Assembly: GCA_019421725.1 (NCBI GenBank)
Contig: JAHZES010000122.1
Location: forward strand, 1 to 6,109
Length of the DNA: 6,109 nt
Direction: 5' to 3'
Source: Clostridiales bacterium
Lineage (GTDB): Bacteria; Bacillota; Clostridia; Oscillospirales; Acutalibacteraceae
Shown one piece after another: positions 6,108 to 6,109 of this stretch; position 1 is the stretch's first letter; each line of letters opens with the position of its first letter. The position numbers were made by a program, and so were the translations under genes. The notes under the pieces were generated by a model. It saw only the letters and a list, made by a program, of their open reading frames with translations, was not told the origin of the DNA and searched no databases.

Positions 6108-6109
6108 TG

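Overview
The window reads as a Firmicutes (class Clostridia, probably Oscillospiraceae/Ruminococcaceae-like) chromosome segment of moderate GC. The evidence is the gene order tlyA-nadK-argR-recN, which is typical of Clostridia, the Gram-positive-type Shine-Dalgarno sites (AGGAGG, AGAGGGGG), and a tRNA with an encoded CCA. Every supported gene lies on the minus strand, so transcription runs from high to low coordinates. The long plus-strand reading frames are shadows.

Region 6109-2113 is the core housekeeping cluster: tlyA (rRNA 2'-O-methyltransferase), nadK (NAD kinase), argR (arginine repressor) and recN (DNA repair ATPase). The gaps are about 40 nt each, so this is very likely one operon with its promoter upstream of the window. 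recN has no stop codon of its own before a tRNA-Leu(UAA) gene on the same strand. Its frame runs through the whole tRNA and ends in the loop of the Rho-independent terminator behind it. Two overlapping perfect palindromes sit exactly at the recN/tRNA junction.

Region 2112-1 lies beyond the tRNA and terminator and looks accessory. A roughly 230-nt spacer leads to a SIMPL (DUF541) domain gene that is split by a -1 frameshift at a run of six G. It is therefore a pseudogene, a recoded gene or a sequencing artefact. A 143-nt spacer follows, carrying a good sigma-A type promoter and a 12-bp palindrome over the predicted transcription start. It drives a GH78 alpha-L-rhamnosidase gene that runs off the left edge.

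The core genes link translation (TlyA, tRNA-Leu), cofactor supply (NadK), arginine control (ArgR) and repair (RecN) only by shared transcription. The rhamnosidase is a separate, probably sugar-regulated unit. I saw no CRISPR array, insertion sequence, riboswitch or replication origin. The most unusual points are the recN/tRNA read-through and the slippery-site frameshift in the SIMPL gene.
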